A DNA stretch of 64,000 nt, taken from NCBI RefSeq assembly GCF_008033235.1, contig NZ_CP042432.1, positions 3,100,001 through 3,164,000 of the forward strand. The letters run 5' to 3'. Source of the stretch: Anseongella ginsenosidimutans. GTDB taxonomy: Bacteria > Bacteroidota > Bacteroidia > Sphingobacteriales > Sphingobacteriaceae. Positions 55,216 through 62,882 of the stretch are shown piece by piece. The stretch's first letter is position 1. Every line of letters starts with the position of its first letter. Both the position numbers and the translations under genes were made by a program. The notes beneath the pieces were generated by a model that was not told the origin of the DNA, did not search any database, and saw only the letters and a program-made list of their open reading frames with translations.

Positions 55216-55257
55216 CAAATATACAAAGAGAAATGAATAAAAGATATTAAGGTCTTT
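55216..55257 (-). promoter_or_regulatory. Promoter and candidate operator upstream of RIC
   Basis: On the minus strand TATATTTG (55223-55216) is an exact -7 box, 23 bases before the RIC ATG. The plus-strand motif ATATTAAGGTCTTT (55244-55257) lies where the -33 element belongs and is nearly identical to the motif before ccoN. AAAGA and TCTTT flank an eight-base core, an inverted repeat as expected for a dimeric Rrf2 repressor. Confidence 0.55.
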
Positions 55258-55259
55258 AA

Positions 55260-55745
55260 TTACTTATTCCACAGGCCGCGTTTGTTTTCCTTCGCTTCGC
55301 TCTCCAGCTGGTTTAACTGATCGTGATATTTCACATTGGGAGGGAAGGTCACGACCCGGGCATAGCCTTCTTCAATCAGGTACGCATTGATAAAAAGCCC
55401 GTTTTCCAGCCATGCATAGGCCAGGAGCCGGTCATACTGGTCCCGCTTTTCTATGTCAAATTCAAGTTTCAGCTTTTGGGAGCCGATAAGTTCCCGGAGA
55501 TGATCTTTGGCTTCGATACCGTAATGGAAGTTGCGTTGTTTAAAGGAGTTCGGGGTTTCAGGAGCGTCAATCCCGATTAAGCGGACTTTTTCCCCGCCTT
55601 CAATGATAAATGTGTCCCCGTCAATTACTTTTTCCACGTAATAAAGCTCCGCAGAAAGGTTGTCTCCGGAGGCCGGCTCGCTTGCGGGAAGCGAACAGGC
55701 AGGAGCGGTCAGGGCCAGTAAAAGATAAAGGACGAAAGCACGCAT
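55260..55745 (-). CDS. Thermonuclease-family (SNase-like) lipoprotein
   Basis: A 161-residue extracytoplasmic nuclease. The signal peptide ends in a lipobox (TAPAC, Cys 17). The SNase fold is seen with VIDGDTFII (metal-binding Asp), VRLIGIDAPE (catalytic Arg and Asp/Glu), KRDQYDRLLAYAW, and EEGYARV. The catalytic set of staphylococcal nuclease (Arg35, Asp40, Glu43, Arg87 equivalents) appears to be present. It follows nuoB by three bases in this sequence, so it may be cotranscribed with it. Confidence 0.9.
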   Translation of the reverse strand: MRAFVLYLLLALTAPACSLPASEPASGDNLSAELYYVEKVIDGDTFIIEGGEKVRLIGIDAPETPNSFKQRNFHYGIEAKDHLRELIGSQKLKLEFDIEKRDQYDRLLAYAWLENGLFINAYLIEEGYARVVTFPPNVKYHDQLNQLESEAKENKRGLWNK

Positions 55746-55748
55746 GGA

Positions 55749-56236
55749 TCAGGACGTAAAAATACTTTCTTTTTTTACTTTTTCCTGCAGTTCTATGATA
55801 CCGCCGATCAGGGCCTCGGGTCGCGGAGGGCATCCTTGCACGTAAATATCCACCGGTATCACCCGGTCAACACCCTTTACTACATGATACCCGTGTTCCC
55901 AGTAGGGCCCCCGCAGTTAGAGCAGGATCCCATGGAGATCACGTACCTGGGTTCCGGCATTTGCTCGTACAAGCGTTTGATGCGTTCAGCCATTTTAAAA
56001 GTAACCGTTCCTGCTACGATCATCACATCGGACTGCCTCGGGGATGCCCGCGGGAATACGCCGAAGCGGTCCAGGTCATAATTACTGGCATAAGAGCCCA
56101 TCATTTCAATGGCACAGCAAGCTATCCCGAAGCCCATTGGCCATAGCGAAGATAGCCTGGCCCAGTTAAGCAGGTCATCCAGCTTCGTCACCACTACGCC
56201 GGTGGCCTCTACTTTTTGTATAAGGGACGATTCCAT
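55749..56236 (-). CDS. nuoB: NADH-quinone oxidoreductase subunit B, with a one-base frameshift
   Basis: Complex I subunit that holds the terminal N2 [4Fe-4S] cluster. Landmarks are [16 protein letters not shown] (tandem Cys), [15 protein letters not shown] and the [15 protein letters not shown] block. The frame then ends early at GNTGIM. At a run of five C on the plus strand (55908-55912) one added base gives [20 protein letters not shown] and the fourth cluster Cys in [11 protein letters not shown], with 162 residues in total, the normal size. The start overlaps the nuoA stop (TAATG). Confidence 0.93.
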
Positions 56237-56844
56237 TAATTACCTTTTTTTAGTATCCTCGGTTTAAAAACCGGTTTGGGAGGTGGGGGAGATGGAGCGG
56301 ACGCAGCAGGAGCTACGGCGGCAGCGACGTCTTTCTTAGTCGTCGGGCTGAAAGCCTGTACAGCGAATTTCTCTGCGTTAATCGCGGTATAAAGGTCAAC
56401 CGGTATTTTACTGTCGGCAAAGGGGATCAATTGCCGGGGCCTAATCCAGGACAAGTCTCCCTTCATCCATACGTATACCAGGCCAATGAGCAGTACGCAA
56501 ACGAAGACAATCATTTCTATAAATGAAAACCAGCCCCATACCGGAACCGTTTCCATGATCTTTTCCTGCGCGAACACGGCTGACCAGGGAAAAAGAAATA
56601 CAATCTCCACGTCAAACAGCAGGAAAACAAGGGCAATCACGTAAAAGCGGTTATTGAATTGGATCCGGGAATTCCCCTCGGGCTCCTCCCCGCATTCATA
56701 GGTGCTTAGCTTTCCGGGAGAGGGTTTGCTCTTGGAAAGCAAGTAGCTGATCCCGTAAGCGATCATGACAAACAGTGTCCCCAGTATAAGAAAGACAGCT
56801 ATTTTTCCAAATTCAGAAAGTTGATTGATTGTTGCTTCCACCAT
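56236..56844 (-). CDS. nuoA: NADH-quinone oxidoreductase subunit A with a long C-terminal tail
   Basis: Small membrane subunit of complex I. Three transmembrane helices (about 14-34, 70-92, 98-118 by eye), the TYECGEEP loop between the first two, and the [10 protein letters not shown] helix are typical. Usual NuoA has about 120-150 residues; this one has about 202, with a cytoplasmic or periplasmic tail in which Ala and Pro dominate ([19 protein letters not shown] at the end). ATG at 56844 is preferred to a GTG at 56847. NuoB follows, but nuoC-N are not here. Confidence 0.93.
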   Translation of the reverse strand: MVEATINQLSEFGKIAVFLILGTLFVMIAYGISYLLSKSKPSPGKLSTYECGEEPEGNSRIQFNNRFYVIALVFLLFDVEIVFLFPWSAVFAQEKIMETVPVWGWFSFIEMIVFVCVLLIGLVYVWMKGDLSWIRPRQLIPFADSKIPVDLYTAINAEKFAVQAFSPTTKKDVAAAVAPAASAPSPPPPKPVFKPRILKKGN

Positions 56845-56846
56845 CA

Positions 56847-56877
56847 CAAATATACGACCGTATTATTCATCATCAAA
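56847..56877 (-). promoter_or_regulatory. Promoter of nuoAB
   Basis: On the minus strand TTTTG (56878-56874), 19 bases, then TATATTTG (56854-56847). Both boxes and the spacing are near perfect. The -7 box ends two bases before the ATG, so transcription would begin at or just beyond the start codon. Confidence 0.65.
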
Positions 56878-57010
56878 ACCCCGCGCCTTCTTACCTGGCC
56901 CGGTCCGTCCAGGCTCCATTGCAGTACCATTGCAGAAAAAACAGTAATTTTTTGAATAAGTTTTGCATTTTTGTACACTAAAATTGTAATTATTGAGTTA
57001 ATACGCTTGA

Positions 57011-57580
57011 ATGAAACCTTGCCTGATCGTATGCTTCCTGGTTCTGTCCTTCTTATCAGCTAATGCACAGCTTGAAAAGGAGCGGGGAGTAGCCTCTTAT
57101 TACGGAAAGCGTTTCGATGGAAAACGCACAGCCAGCGGGGAAATTTTTGACAAGGAAAAAATGACCGCCGCACACCGTACCCTCCCCTTTGGTACTATTG
57201 TAAAGGTAACAAGGGAAGATAACGGCAGCTTTGTTTATGTTCGTATTAATGACCGCGGGCCCTTTTCGCGGAACAGGCTCATTGATCTTTCACGGAAGGC
57301 AGCGGAGAAGCTGGGAATTATTCAGCGGGGGCATGAGCATGTCCTCATGGAAGTAATGAGAGAGGAAATATTTCCCGAAGAACTTACGGGAATGCAGGCA
57401 TACAGGGAAATAAGGAACCGGTTGGCTTTGCTGACTATACAACAGGTGGAAATGCCTGGAATTCCTGCGATCATTTTACCGGCGTTGGAGAGGAAGCCGG
57501 CAATTAAGAGTTTACCTGTTAATGATTTGCCGGAAACATTTTTTAAGAAATTGCTGCAAGAAGTATTCCCGGAAAGTTAA
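57011..57580 (+). CDS. RlpA-like protein with a double-psi beta-barrel
   Basis: A 189-residue exported protein (signal peptide 1-20, ending ANAQ). The RlpA double-psi beta-barrel (about 25-115) has GVASYYGKRFDGKRTASGE, MTAAHRTLPFGT, the VRINDRGPF block with its catalytic-type Asp, and RLIDLSRKAAEKL. RlpA proteins are septal-ring lytic transglycosylases in some bacteria; there is no SPOR domain here, and no lipobox. The C-terminal 70 residues have no recognised motif. Confidence 0.9.
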   Translation: MKPCLIVCFLVLSFLSANAQLEKERGVASYYGKRFDGKRTASGEIFDKEKMTAAHRTLPFGTIVKVTREDNGSFVYVRINDRGPFSRNRLIDLSRKAAEKLGIIQRGHEHVLMEVMREEIFPEELTGMQAYREIRNRLALLTIQQVEMPGIPAIILPALERKPAIKSLPVNDLPETFFKKLLQEVFPES

Positions 57581-57603
57581 GGCCGGGTGGTCAGGTGCAG
57601 CTC

Positions 57604-57930
57604 CTAGATCTCAAAAGAAAATTCGTCGTTTTTAGTGTCTTCAGCAACTCCTTGCAATTCCGTGAACCTTTTTTCTACTACTTCCTGGTTTGATTTGATG
57701 TAATCAACCGCTTCTTTCAGCCCTTCTGAGAATTTTTCAAAATCTTCTTTGTAAAGAAAAATCTTGTGTTTGATGAATACGCCGTCCTCTAATCTCTTCT
57801 TGCTTTCAGTAATGGTCACGTAGTAGTCGTTTGCCCGGGTTGATTTAACGTCGAAGAAGTACGTTCGCTTCCCGGCTCTCACCCTTTTCGAAAATACCTC
57901 TTCCCTGTCTTTGTTTTCAAATTCTCCCAT
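57604..57930 (-). CDS. DUF3276 / PUR-family nucleic-acid-binding protein
   Basis: A 108-residue protein of the bacterial PUR-alpha-like family common in Bacteroidota. The layout is KRTYFFDVKSTRANDYYVTITESKKR (one beta-sheet with a basic face), then a KIFLYKEDFEKF strand and a helix EGLKEAVDYI; the C-terminal end is acidic. PUR repeats bind single-stranded nucleic acid. It is a single gene convergent with rlpA. Regulation is not evident. Confidence 0.9.
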   Translation of the reverse strand: MGEFENKDREEVFSKRVRAGKRTYFFDVKSTRANDYYVTITESKKRLEDGVFIKHKIFLYKEDFEKFSEGLKEAVDYIKSNQEVVEKRFTELQGVAEDTKNDEFSFEI

Positions 57931-58016
57931 TGTTAGCTGTCTAAGTTTTACAAAGTGTAAAGATAAAGTATATTATTTCAAAGTTCAAAGCAAAAACATG
58001 TTCAGGCAGCAAAAAA

Positions 58017-59801
58017 TTACCCGCTTTCTTCCTCTAAAAGTTGTTTTTCAAATAGTTGTTTATACAGCCCCTCTTGTGCCAGGAGCTGCTCGTGCGTTCC
58101 TGACTCGGCGACCCGGCCTTGTTTCATGACAAGGATATTATCGGCATTCTTAATAGTTGAAACCCTGTGGCTGATAATAATGCTGGTGCGTCCCCGCATG
58201 ATCCGCCCAAGGTTTTGAAGGATTTCTTCTTCCGTTTTGGTATCAACAGCCGACAGGCTGTCATCGAAAATGAGGACGGCGGGATCCTTAATGATGGCCC
58301 TGGCAATGGAAGTACGCTGTTTCTGCCCTCCGGACATGGTAATTCCCCTTTCGCCGGTGCGGGTTTCAAACTTTTCAGGAAAATGCTGAATATTATCGTA
58401 GATAGCAGCGTTCCTTGCGGCATTTTCTATTTCCTCGTCGCTGAATTGATCCAGTCCGAAACCGATATTATTTTTAATGCTGTCGGAAAACAGGAAAACA
58501 TCCTGGGGAACAAAGGCAAATGATTGCCTGAGGGAAGTCAGGTTATATTCCCTGATATCCTTGCCGTCCACCAGGACGCTGCCGGAGTTAACATCGTACA
58601 TCCGCCCGAGAAGGTTAACAATAGTTGATTTTCCGGAGCCTGTATGGCCGATAATGGCAAGAAATTCTCCCTTTTTTGCGCTAAAGGAAACATTTTCCAG
58701 AGCTTTTATTCCTGTGTCGGGATAGGTAAAACTTACATTCCGGAATTCAATATTCCCTTCAACCGCTGTTCCGGGAACATCCGGGGAAAGGATCTCCGGA
58801 CGCGTATGCAGGAACTGGTTGATCCGTTTTTGAGAGGCGGCGGCCCTTTGCACGATGGAAGATACCCAGCCCAGGGCCATCATGGGAAAAGTCAACTGCC
58901 CGATATATACAATGAACTCCGCTATATTACCAGTTGTTATTCTGCCCCGGCTTACTTCGATTCCCCCGATATATACCGTTAACAGAATACTGATGCCCAC
59001 CAGCAGCACGATGACGGGAAAGAAAACCGCCTGCAGTTTTGCCAGGGAAACAGAGCGGTCCATATATTCCTGGCTTTCCCTGCCAAAATCCTTCCGGGTT
59101 TGCTTTTCCCTGACATAGGCTTTCATGATCCGGATACCGGCAAACGTTTCCTGGACAAAAGTTGAAATCGTAGAAAGCTGCTCCTGGATCTGTTCACTTT
59201 TCCGGTGAATGCGGGAATTCACGATATAAATGACGATGGCCAGGACGGGCAGGGGAAGGATCGTGAAGAAGGTCAGCTTTACATTTATAGACAGCATGGT
59301 AATGATCACCATTACGAAAAGAGCCACCGTATTGATGGAATACATAATGGCGGGCCCAAGGTACATGCGGACGCGGCTAACGTCTTCAGTGATCCTGTTC
59401 ATCAGGTCTCCGGTATTGTTGCGCCGGTAGAACGCCAGGGAAAGCTCCTGGTAATGGGTATAAATTTCGTTCTTAAGATCGTATTCTATAAGGCGCGACA
59501 CCACAATAATCGTTTGCCGCATAAAAAAGAGGAAGATTCCTCTCAGCAGGGCCATTAGCAATACCAGGGCGCCGAACAGCAATACGATGGAACTGAAGAT
59601 CGAATACGCTGAAGGCTGCAGTTCAAATCCCCTGTAAAGCTGCATAATGCCTATGTTTTCATTGACCAGGTCAAAAGCCATCCGGATGATCTGGGCGGGC
59701 ACAACGGCAAAAAAATTGGACACCGTCACAAAGATGGTTCCCAGGATCAGCCTGAAGCGGTATTTATAAAGGTACTTATTCAGATAAGCAAGCGAATTCA
59801 T
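58017..59801 (-). CDS. MsbA-like ABC transporter (fused permease-ATPase)
   Basis: A 594-residue half-transporter that works as a homodimer or heterodimer. The transmembrane domain (about 1-320) has six helices; the ATPase domain (about 345-590) shows Walker A IGHTGSGKST, signature MSGGQKQR, Walker B VLIFDDSLSAVD and the H-loop SHRVSTI. Walker B has Asp-Asp where Asp-Glu is usual: the second Asp takes the place of the catalytic Glu, a change known in degenerate sites of heterodimeric exporters. The substrate (lipid or drug) is unknown. It is followed by an unrelated gene on each side. Confidence 0.9.
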   Translation of the reverse strand: MNSLAYLNKYLYKYRFRLILGTIFVTVSNFFAVVPAQIIRMAFDLVNENIGIMQLYRGFELQPSAYSIFSSIVLLFGALVLLMALLRGIFLFFMRQTIIVVSRLIEYDLKNEIYTHYQELSLAFYRRNNTGDLMNRITEDVSRVRMYLGPAIMYSINTVALFVMVIITMLSINVKLTFFTILPLPVLAIVIYIVNSRIHRKSEQIQEQLSTISTFVQETFAGIRIMKAYVREKQTRKDFGRESQEYMDRSVSLAKLQAVFFPVIVLLVGISILLTVYIGGIEVSRGRITTGNIAEFIVYIGQLTFPMMALGWVSSIVQRAAASQKRINQFLHTRPEILSPDVPGTAVEGNIEFRNVSFTYPDTGIKALENVSFSAKKGEFLAIIGHTGSGKSTIVNLLGRMYDVNSGSVLVDGKDIREYNLTSLRQSFAFVPQDVFLFSDSIKNNIGFGLDQFSDEEIENAARNAAIYDNIQHFPEKFETRTGERGITMSGGQKQRTSIARAIIKDPAVLIFDDSLSAVDTKTEEEILQNLGRIMRGRTSIIISHRVSTIKNADNILVMKQGRVAESGTHEQLLAQEGLYKQLFEKQLLEEESG

Positions 59802-59822
59802 TTTGCTAATATTCAGTTTTTC

Positions 59823-59854
59823 TTGGACGTATGCTAAAAAAAAACATACTTTTG
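59823..59854 (+). promoter_or_regulatory. Promoter of the leucine-dehydrogenase-family gene
   Basis: TTG (59823-59825), 21 bases, then TACTTTTG (59847-59854), an exact TAnnTTTG box, 36 bases before the ATG at 59891. The spacer includes a run of nine A. Confidence 0.6.
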
Positions 59855-59890
59855 CTGTAATCTCGTGTTATTCAAAATTTTTACCACTAC

Positions 59891-60988
59891 ATGCTTGAAG
59901 TAAAAGACCAAACCTCCTGGGGAACATCCGTGTTCGACCATTTGTCAAAGAATAACCATAAAAAGCTTGTTTTTTGCCATGATCCCGAGCTGGGGCTTAA
60001 AGCGATTATTGCCATCCACGATACTACGCTGGGCCCGGCGCTGGGAGGCCTGCGTATGTGGAAATACCAGACCGAACAGGAAGCGATGGAGGACGTGCTG
60101 CGGCTTTCCCGGAGCATGACTTATAAGGCTTCTATTACGGGCCTGAACCTTGGCGGGGGCGGCGCAGTGATCATAGGCGATTCCAGCAAGGATAAGACGG
60201 AGGCCCTTTTACGTCGCTTCGGGCGCTACATCGATAGCCTGAACGGGGAATTCATTATCGGGGGAGATGTGGGTACCAATCCCAAAGATATGGGCTTCAT
60301 CCGAATGGAAACCGAATATGTGGTAGGAGTTCCCGAAGCAGTCGGAGGAAGCGGCGACCCGACACCAGTATCAGCTTACGGCGTTTACATGGGCATGAAA
60401 GCCTGCGCGAAGGAATTATGGGGAATGGATAGCCTGGCCGGAAAAACAGTAGCTGTGCAGGGGATAGGAAATGTTGGCGAAAAGCTGGTAAAACTCCTTA
60501 GTGAAGAAGACGCCCGTATTTATCTCTGCGATCTTGACGAGGAGCGGGCCGCTCAGGTGGCCGCGAAATATGATGCAATTGCCGTACCCAACCATGCCAT
60601 TTATGATCTGGACATAGACATTTTTGCACCCTGTGCCCTGGGAGGCACCATCAATACCGATACGATCGGGCGCCTGAAATGCGCCATCATTGCCGGATCA
60701 GCGAATAACCAGCTGGATGATGAATTGCTGAACGGGGAATTATTAATGGAAAAGGGGATTTTATATGCTCCGGATTTTCTGATCAATGCAGGAGGGCTTA
60801 TCAGTGTATATTCAGAATTGGTGGGATTCAATAAAAAGCAGGCGATTCACCTGACCGAACATATTTATGACGTTACCCGGGAAATTCTCAGGAAATCCAA
60901 ACAAGAACAGTTACCTACGTTCCAGGCGGCAAATATGCTTGCCCAGCAACGGATAAACGATATCCGGAAGGTGAAATCGAATAGCTAA
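59891..60988 (+). CDS. Leucine dehydrogenase-family protein (Glu/Leu/Phe/Val DH) lacking the catalytic Lys
   Basis: A 365-residue member of the amino-acid dehydrogenase family, closest by eye to Bacillus leucine dehydrogenase (IAIHDTTLGPALGG, SAYGVYMGMKA, CDIFAPCALGG-like DIFAPCALGG, INAGG). It would oxidatively deaminate branched-chain amino acids with NAD+, using the Rossmann motif GIGNVG. The substrate-carboxylate Lys is kept (Lys79 in MTYKAS) and so is the Asp of GGDVGT (Asp126). But the second, catalytic Lys of the GGGK motif is Gly91 here (NLGGGGAV). This may make the protein inactive or give it another role. It precedes nusB by 80 bases. Confidence 0.9.
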   Translation: MLEVKDQTSWGTSVFDHLSKNNHKKLVFCHDPELGLKAIIAIHDTTLGPALGGLRMWKYQTEQEAMEDVLRLSRSMTYKASITGLNLGGGGAVIIGDSSKDKTEALLRRFGRYIDSLNGEFIIGGDVGTNPKDMGFIRMETEYVVGVPEAVGGSGDPTPVSAYGVYMGMKACAKELWGMDSLAGKTVAVQGIGNVGEKLVKLLSEEDARIYLCDLDEERAAQVAAKYDAIAVPNHAIYDLDIDIFAPCALGGTINTDTIGRLKCAIIAGSANNQLDDELLNGELLMEKGILYAPDFLINAGGLISVYSELVGFNKKQAIHLTEHIYDVTREILRKSKQEQLPTFQAANMLAQQRINDIRKVKSNS

Positions 60989-61032
60989 GCGCTTCAGGAA
61001 ATTGAGAAGGGCGGTTGGAAGCAGGAATTGAT

Positions 61033-61040
61033 TATATTTG
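61033..61040 (+). promoter_or_regulatory. Candidate -7 box of nusB
   Basis: TATATTTG, an exact TAnnTTTG box, lies 28 bases before the nusB ATG. No TTG was found at the usual distance upstream. Confidence 0.45.
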
Positions 61041-61068
61041 CGGCGGTGAAACTCAATTTGTTCTTTAA

Positions 61069-62007
61069 ATGTTAAACAGAAGGCATTTGCGCGTTAAGGT
61101 AATGCAGGTACTGTATTCCTATCAGCAGTCCCAGGGTAAAGAATTATCTTTCTTTGAAAAACAACTGCTTAACCAGGTAAACAAGGTATACGAACAGTAT
61201 CTTTTTTTACTGCTGCTGCTGGTGCGTATTGCACAATATGCTGAAGAAGACGCCCGCGAGCGGGCATCCAAATACATCCCAACCGGCGATGATCTGAATG
61301 CCAATACCCGGATCGCTTCCAATACATTTATCCTGCTTCTTGAGAGCGATGAAAACTTCAGGCAGGCTGTTAAATCCCGGAAAGTATTTATTCCTAACGA
61401 GCAGGAGCTGGTCAGGACGTTATTCAGGGAACTGTCAACCAGCCCGGAATACGCGGTTTATTGCAGCCAGGAAGACAGGTCCGTGGAATCGGAACGTGCT
61501 TTTATTTCCGTTGTTTTCCGCCAGGTGGTAAACCGCTCGGCCGTTCTTGAACAAACACTTGAAGAACAAGATATCAACTGGCCTGTTAATAAAGAAGTTG
61601 TCAGGTCAATGGTTAAGAAGACACTGAAGACCTATGGCCCCGATAGCCGGCAGCTTTCTCCCATCAGCCAGAATTGGCCGGAGGATAAAGATTTTATCGT
61701 AACTTTACTGAGGCAAACAGCGGAACACGATGCCGAGTTCCAGGGCTATATCGCCGCTAAAACGGAAAACTGGGACGTGGAACGCATAGCCTTGATGGAT
61801 ACGATCTTAATGAAAATGACCTTGTGTGAATTGTTGAAATTCCCGGATATCCCGGTCAAGGTATCCATTAATGAGTATATTGAAATATCTAAGGAATTCA
61901 GTACGCCGAAAAGCAAGATGTTTATCAATGGTATACTTGATAAGATTCTGATAGACTTACGGAAAACAAAAAAGATCATAAAATCAGGCAGAGGATTAAT
62001 TGAATAA
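61069..62007 (+). CDS. nusB: Transcription antitermination factor NusB (long form)
   Basis: A 312-residue protein. The first residues (RRHLRVKVMQVLYSY) and the C-terminal domain (about 190-300), with ERIALMDTILMKMTLCELL, VSINEYIEISKEFSTPKSKMFINGILDKI, shown here as VSINEYIEIS and FINGILDKI, match NusB, which with NusE binds boxA RNA in rRNA antitermination. Classical NusB has about 140 residues; a long insert (about 25-190) is usual in Bacteroidota. It starts the cluster nusB-DUF1573-yajC-cdaR-coaE, each gene 7-40 bases from the next. Confidence 0.92.
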   Translation: MLNRRHLRVKVMQVLYSYQQSQGKELSFFEKQLLNQVNKVYEQYLFLLLLLVRIAQYAEEDARERASKYIPTGDDLNANTRIASNTFILLLESDENFRQAVKSRKVFIPNEQELVRTLFRELSTSPEYAVYCSQEDRSVESERAFISVVFRQVVNRSAVLEQTLEEQDINWPVNKEVVRSMVKKTLKTYGPDSRQLSPISQNWPEDKDFIVTLLRQTAEHDAEFQGYIAAKTENWDVERIALMDTILMKMTLCELLKFPDIPVKVSINEYIEISKEFSTPKSKMFINGILDKILIDLRKTKKIIKSGRGLIE

Positions 62008-62013
62008 TAAAAA

Positions 62014-62484
62014 ATGAGAATGAAAAAAGTTATTTATCTACTATTCGTGCCCATTGCCCTGGCTTCCTGCCAGCAGAAATCCAATAACGCAGATTCCGGC
62101 GAAACGTCTTCGGCGTCCACAGTACATGCTGCTTCGGCCGAAGGTTCTACTGATACCGCCGCTGCCGCAAAATTCGAGTTCACAGCGCAAGCCTTTGATT
62201 TCGGAACAGTTGAGGAAGGAGAAAAAGTGACCCATTCTTATTCATTTACCAACGTTGGCTCTGGCAGCCTCATCATTGCCAATGCCCAGGCTTCCTGCGG
62301 CTGCACCGTTCCGGAATGGACGAGAGAGCCCATCCCGCCGGGCGGAACCGGAGAGATAAAAGCGGTATTTGACAGCAAAGGCCGGGTTGGCAAACAAAGC
62401 AAGACCATTACGGTACATGCCAATACAGAACCATCCGTTGTAAAGCTAACCCTTACCGGGGAGGTAAAGGCTAAGGCTAATTAA
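62014..62484 (+). CDS. DUF1573 lipoprotein
   Basis: A 156-residue exported protein. The signal peptide ends in a lipobox (ALASC, Cys 20). A low-complexity Ser/Ala/Thr spacer (about 25-52) precedes one DUF1573 (ASH/Ig-like) domain: FDFGTVEEGEKVTHSYSFTN, then SCGCTVPEWT with a Cys pair and PGGTGEIKAVFDS. The function of the family is unknown; an envelope role is implied by export. It follows nusB by 6 bases. Confidence 0.92.
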   Translation: MRMKKVIYLLFVPIALASCQQKSNNADSGETSSASTVHAASAEGSTDTAAAAKFEFTAQAFDFGTVEEGEKVTHSYSFTNVGSGSLIIANAQASCGCTVPEWTREPIPPGGTGEIKAVFDSKGRVGKQSKTITVHANTEPSVVKLTLTGEVKAKAN

Positions 62485-62506
62485 AAAAAATTAATACCAG
62501 GATTAT

Positions 62507-62845
62507 ATGAACACATTATTCGCAACTATTATTTTATTGCAGGCAGAAGGCGCCGGTGGAATGGGCTGGCAGAACCTGCTGATGATCGCTTTGATCGGGG
62601 TGGTATTTTACTTCTTCATGATCCGTCCCCAGACCAAGCGTATGAAAGAACACAAAAAGCTGATCGAAAATCTCCAGAAGGGCGACAGGGTGGTTACCAC
62701 AGGCGGGATCTTCGGTAAAATTGCGGAGATTGCCGGTGACCATTTTCTCCTGGAAATTGCGCCTAACGTCCGTATCCGGGTGCAGAAGAATGCCATTTCC
62801 ATGGAAGGTTCCAAATCGCTCAATAAGGAAGAAGAGGTAAAATAA
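62507..62845 (+). CDS. yajC: Preprotein translocase subunit YajC
   Basis: A 112-residue accessory protein of SecDF-YajC. One transmembrane helix (about 20-42) is followed by the family signature FFMIRPQTKRMKEHKKL, and by GDRVVTTGGIFGKI and the LEIAPNVRIRVQKNAI strand. Part of the nusB cluster. Confidence 0.95.
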   Translation: MNTLFATIILLQAEGAGGMGWQNLLMIALIGVVFYFFMIRPQTKRMKEHKKLIENLQKGDRVVTTGGIFGKIAEIAGDHFLLEIAPNVRIRVQKNAISMEGSKSLNKEEEVK

Positions 62846-62882
62846 GGAAGTCTTAACCGTCTTCAGGAAATCATGCAGGCTT

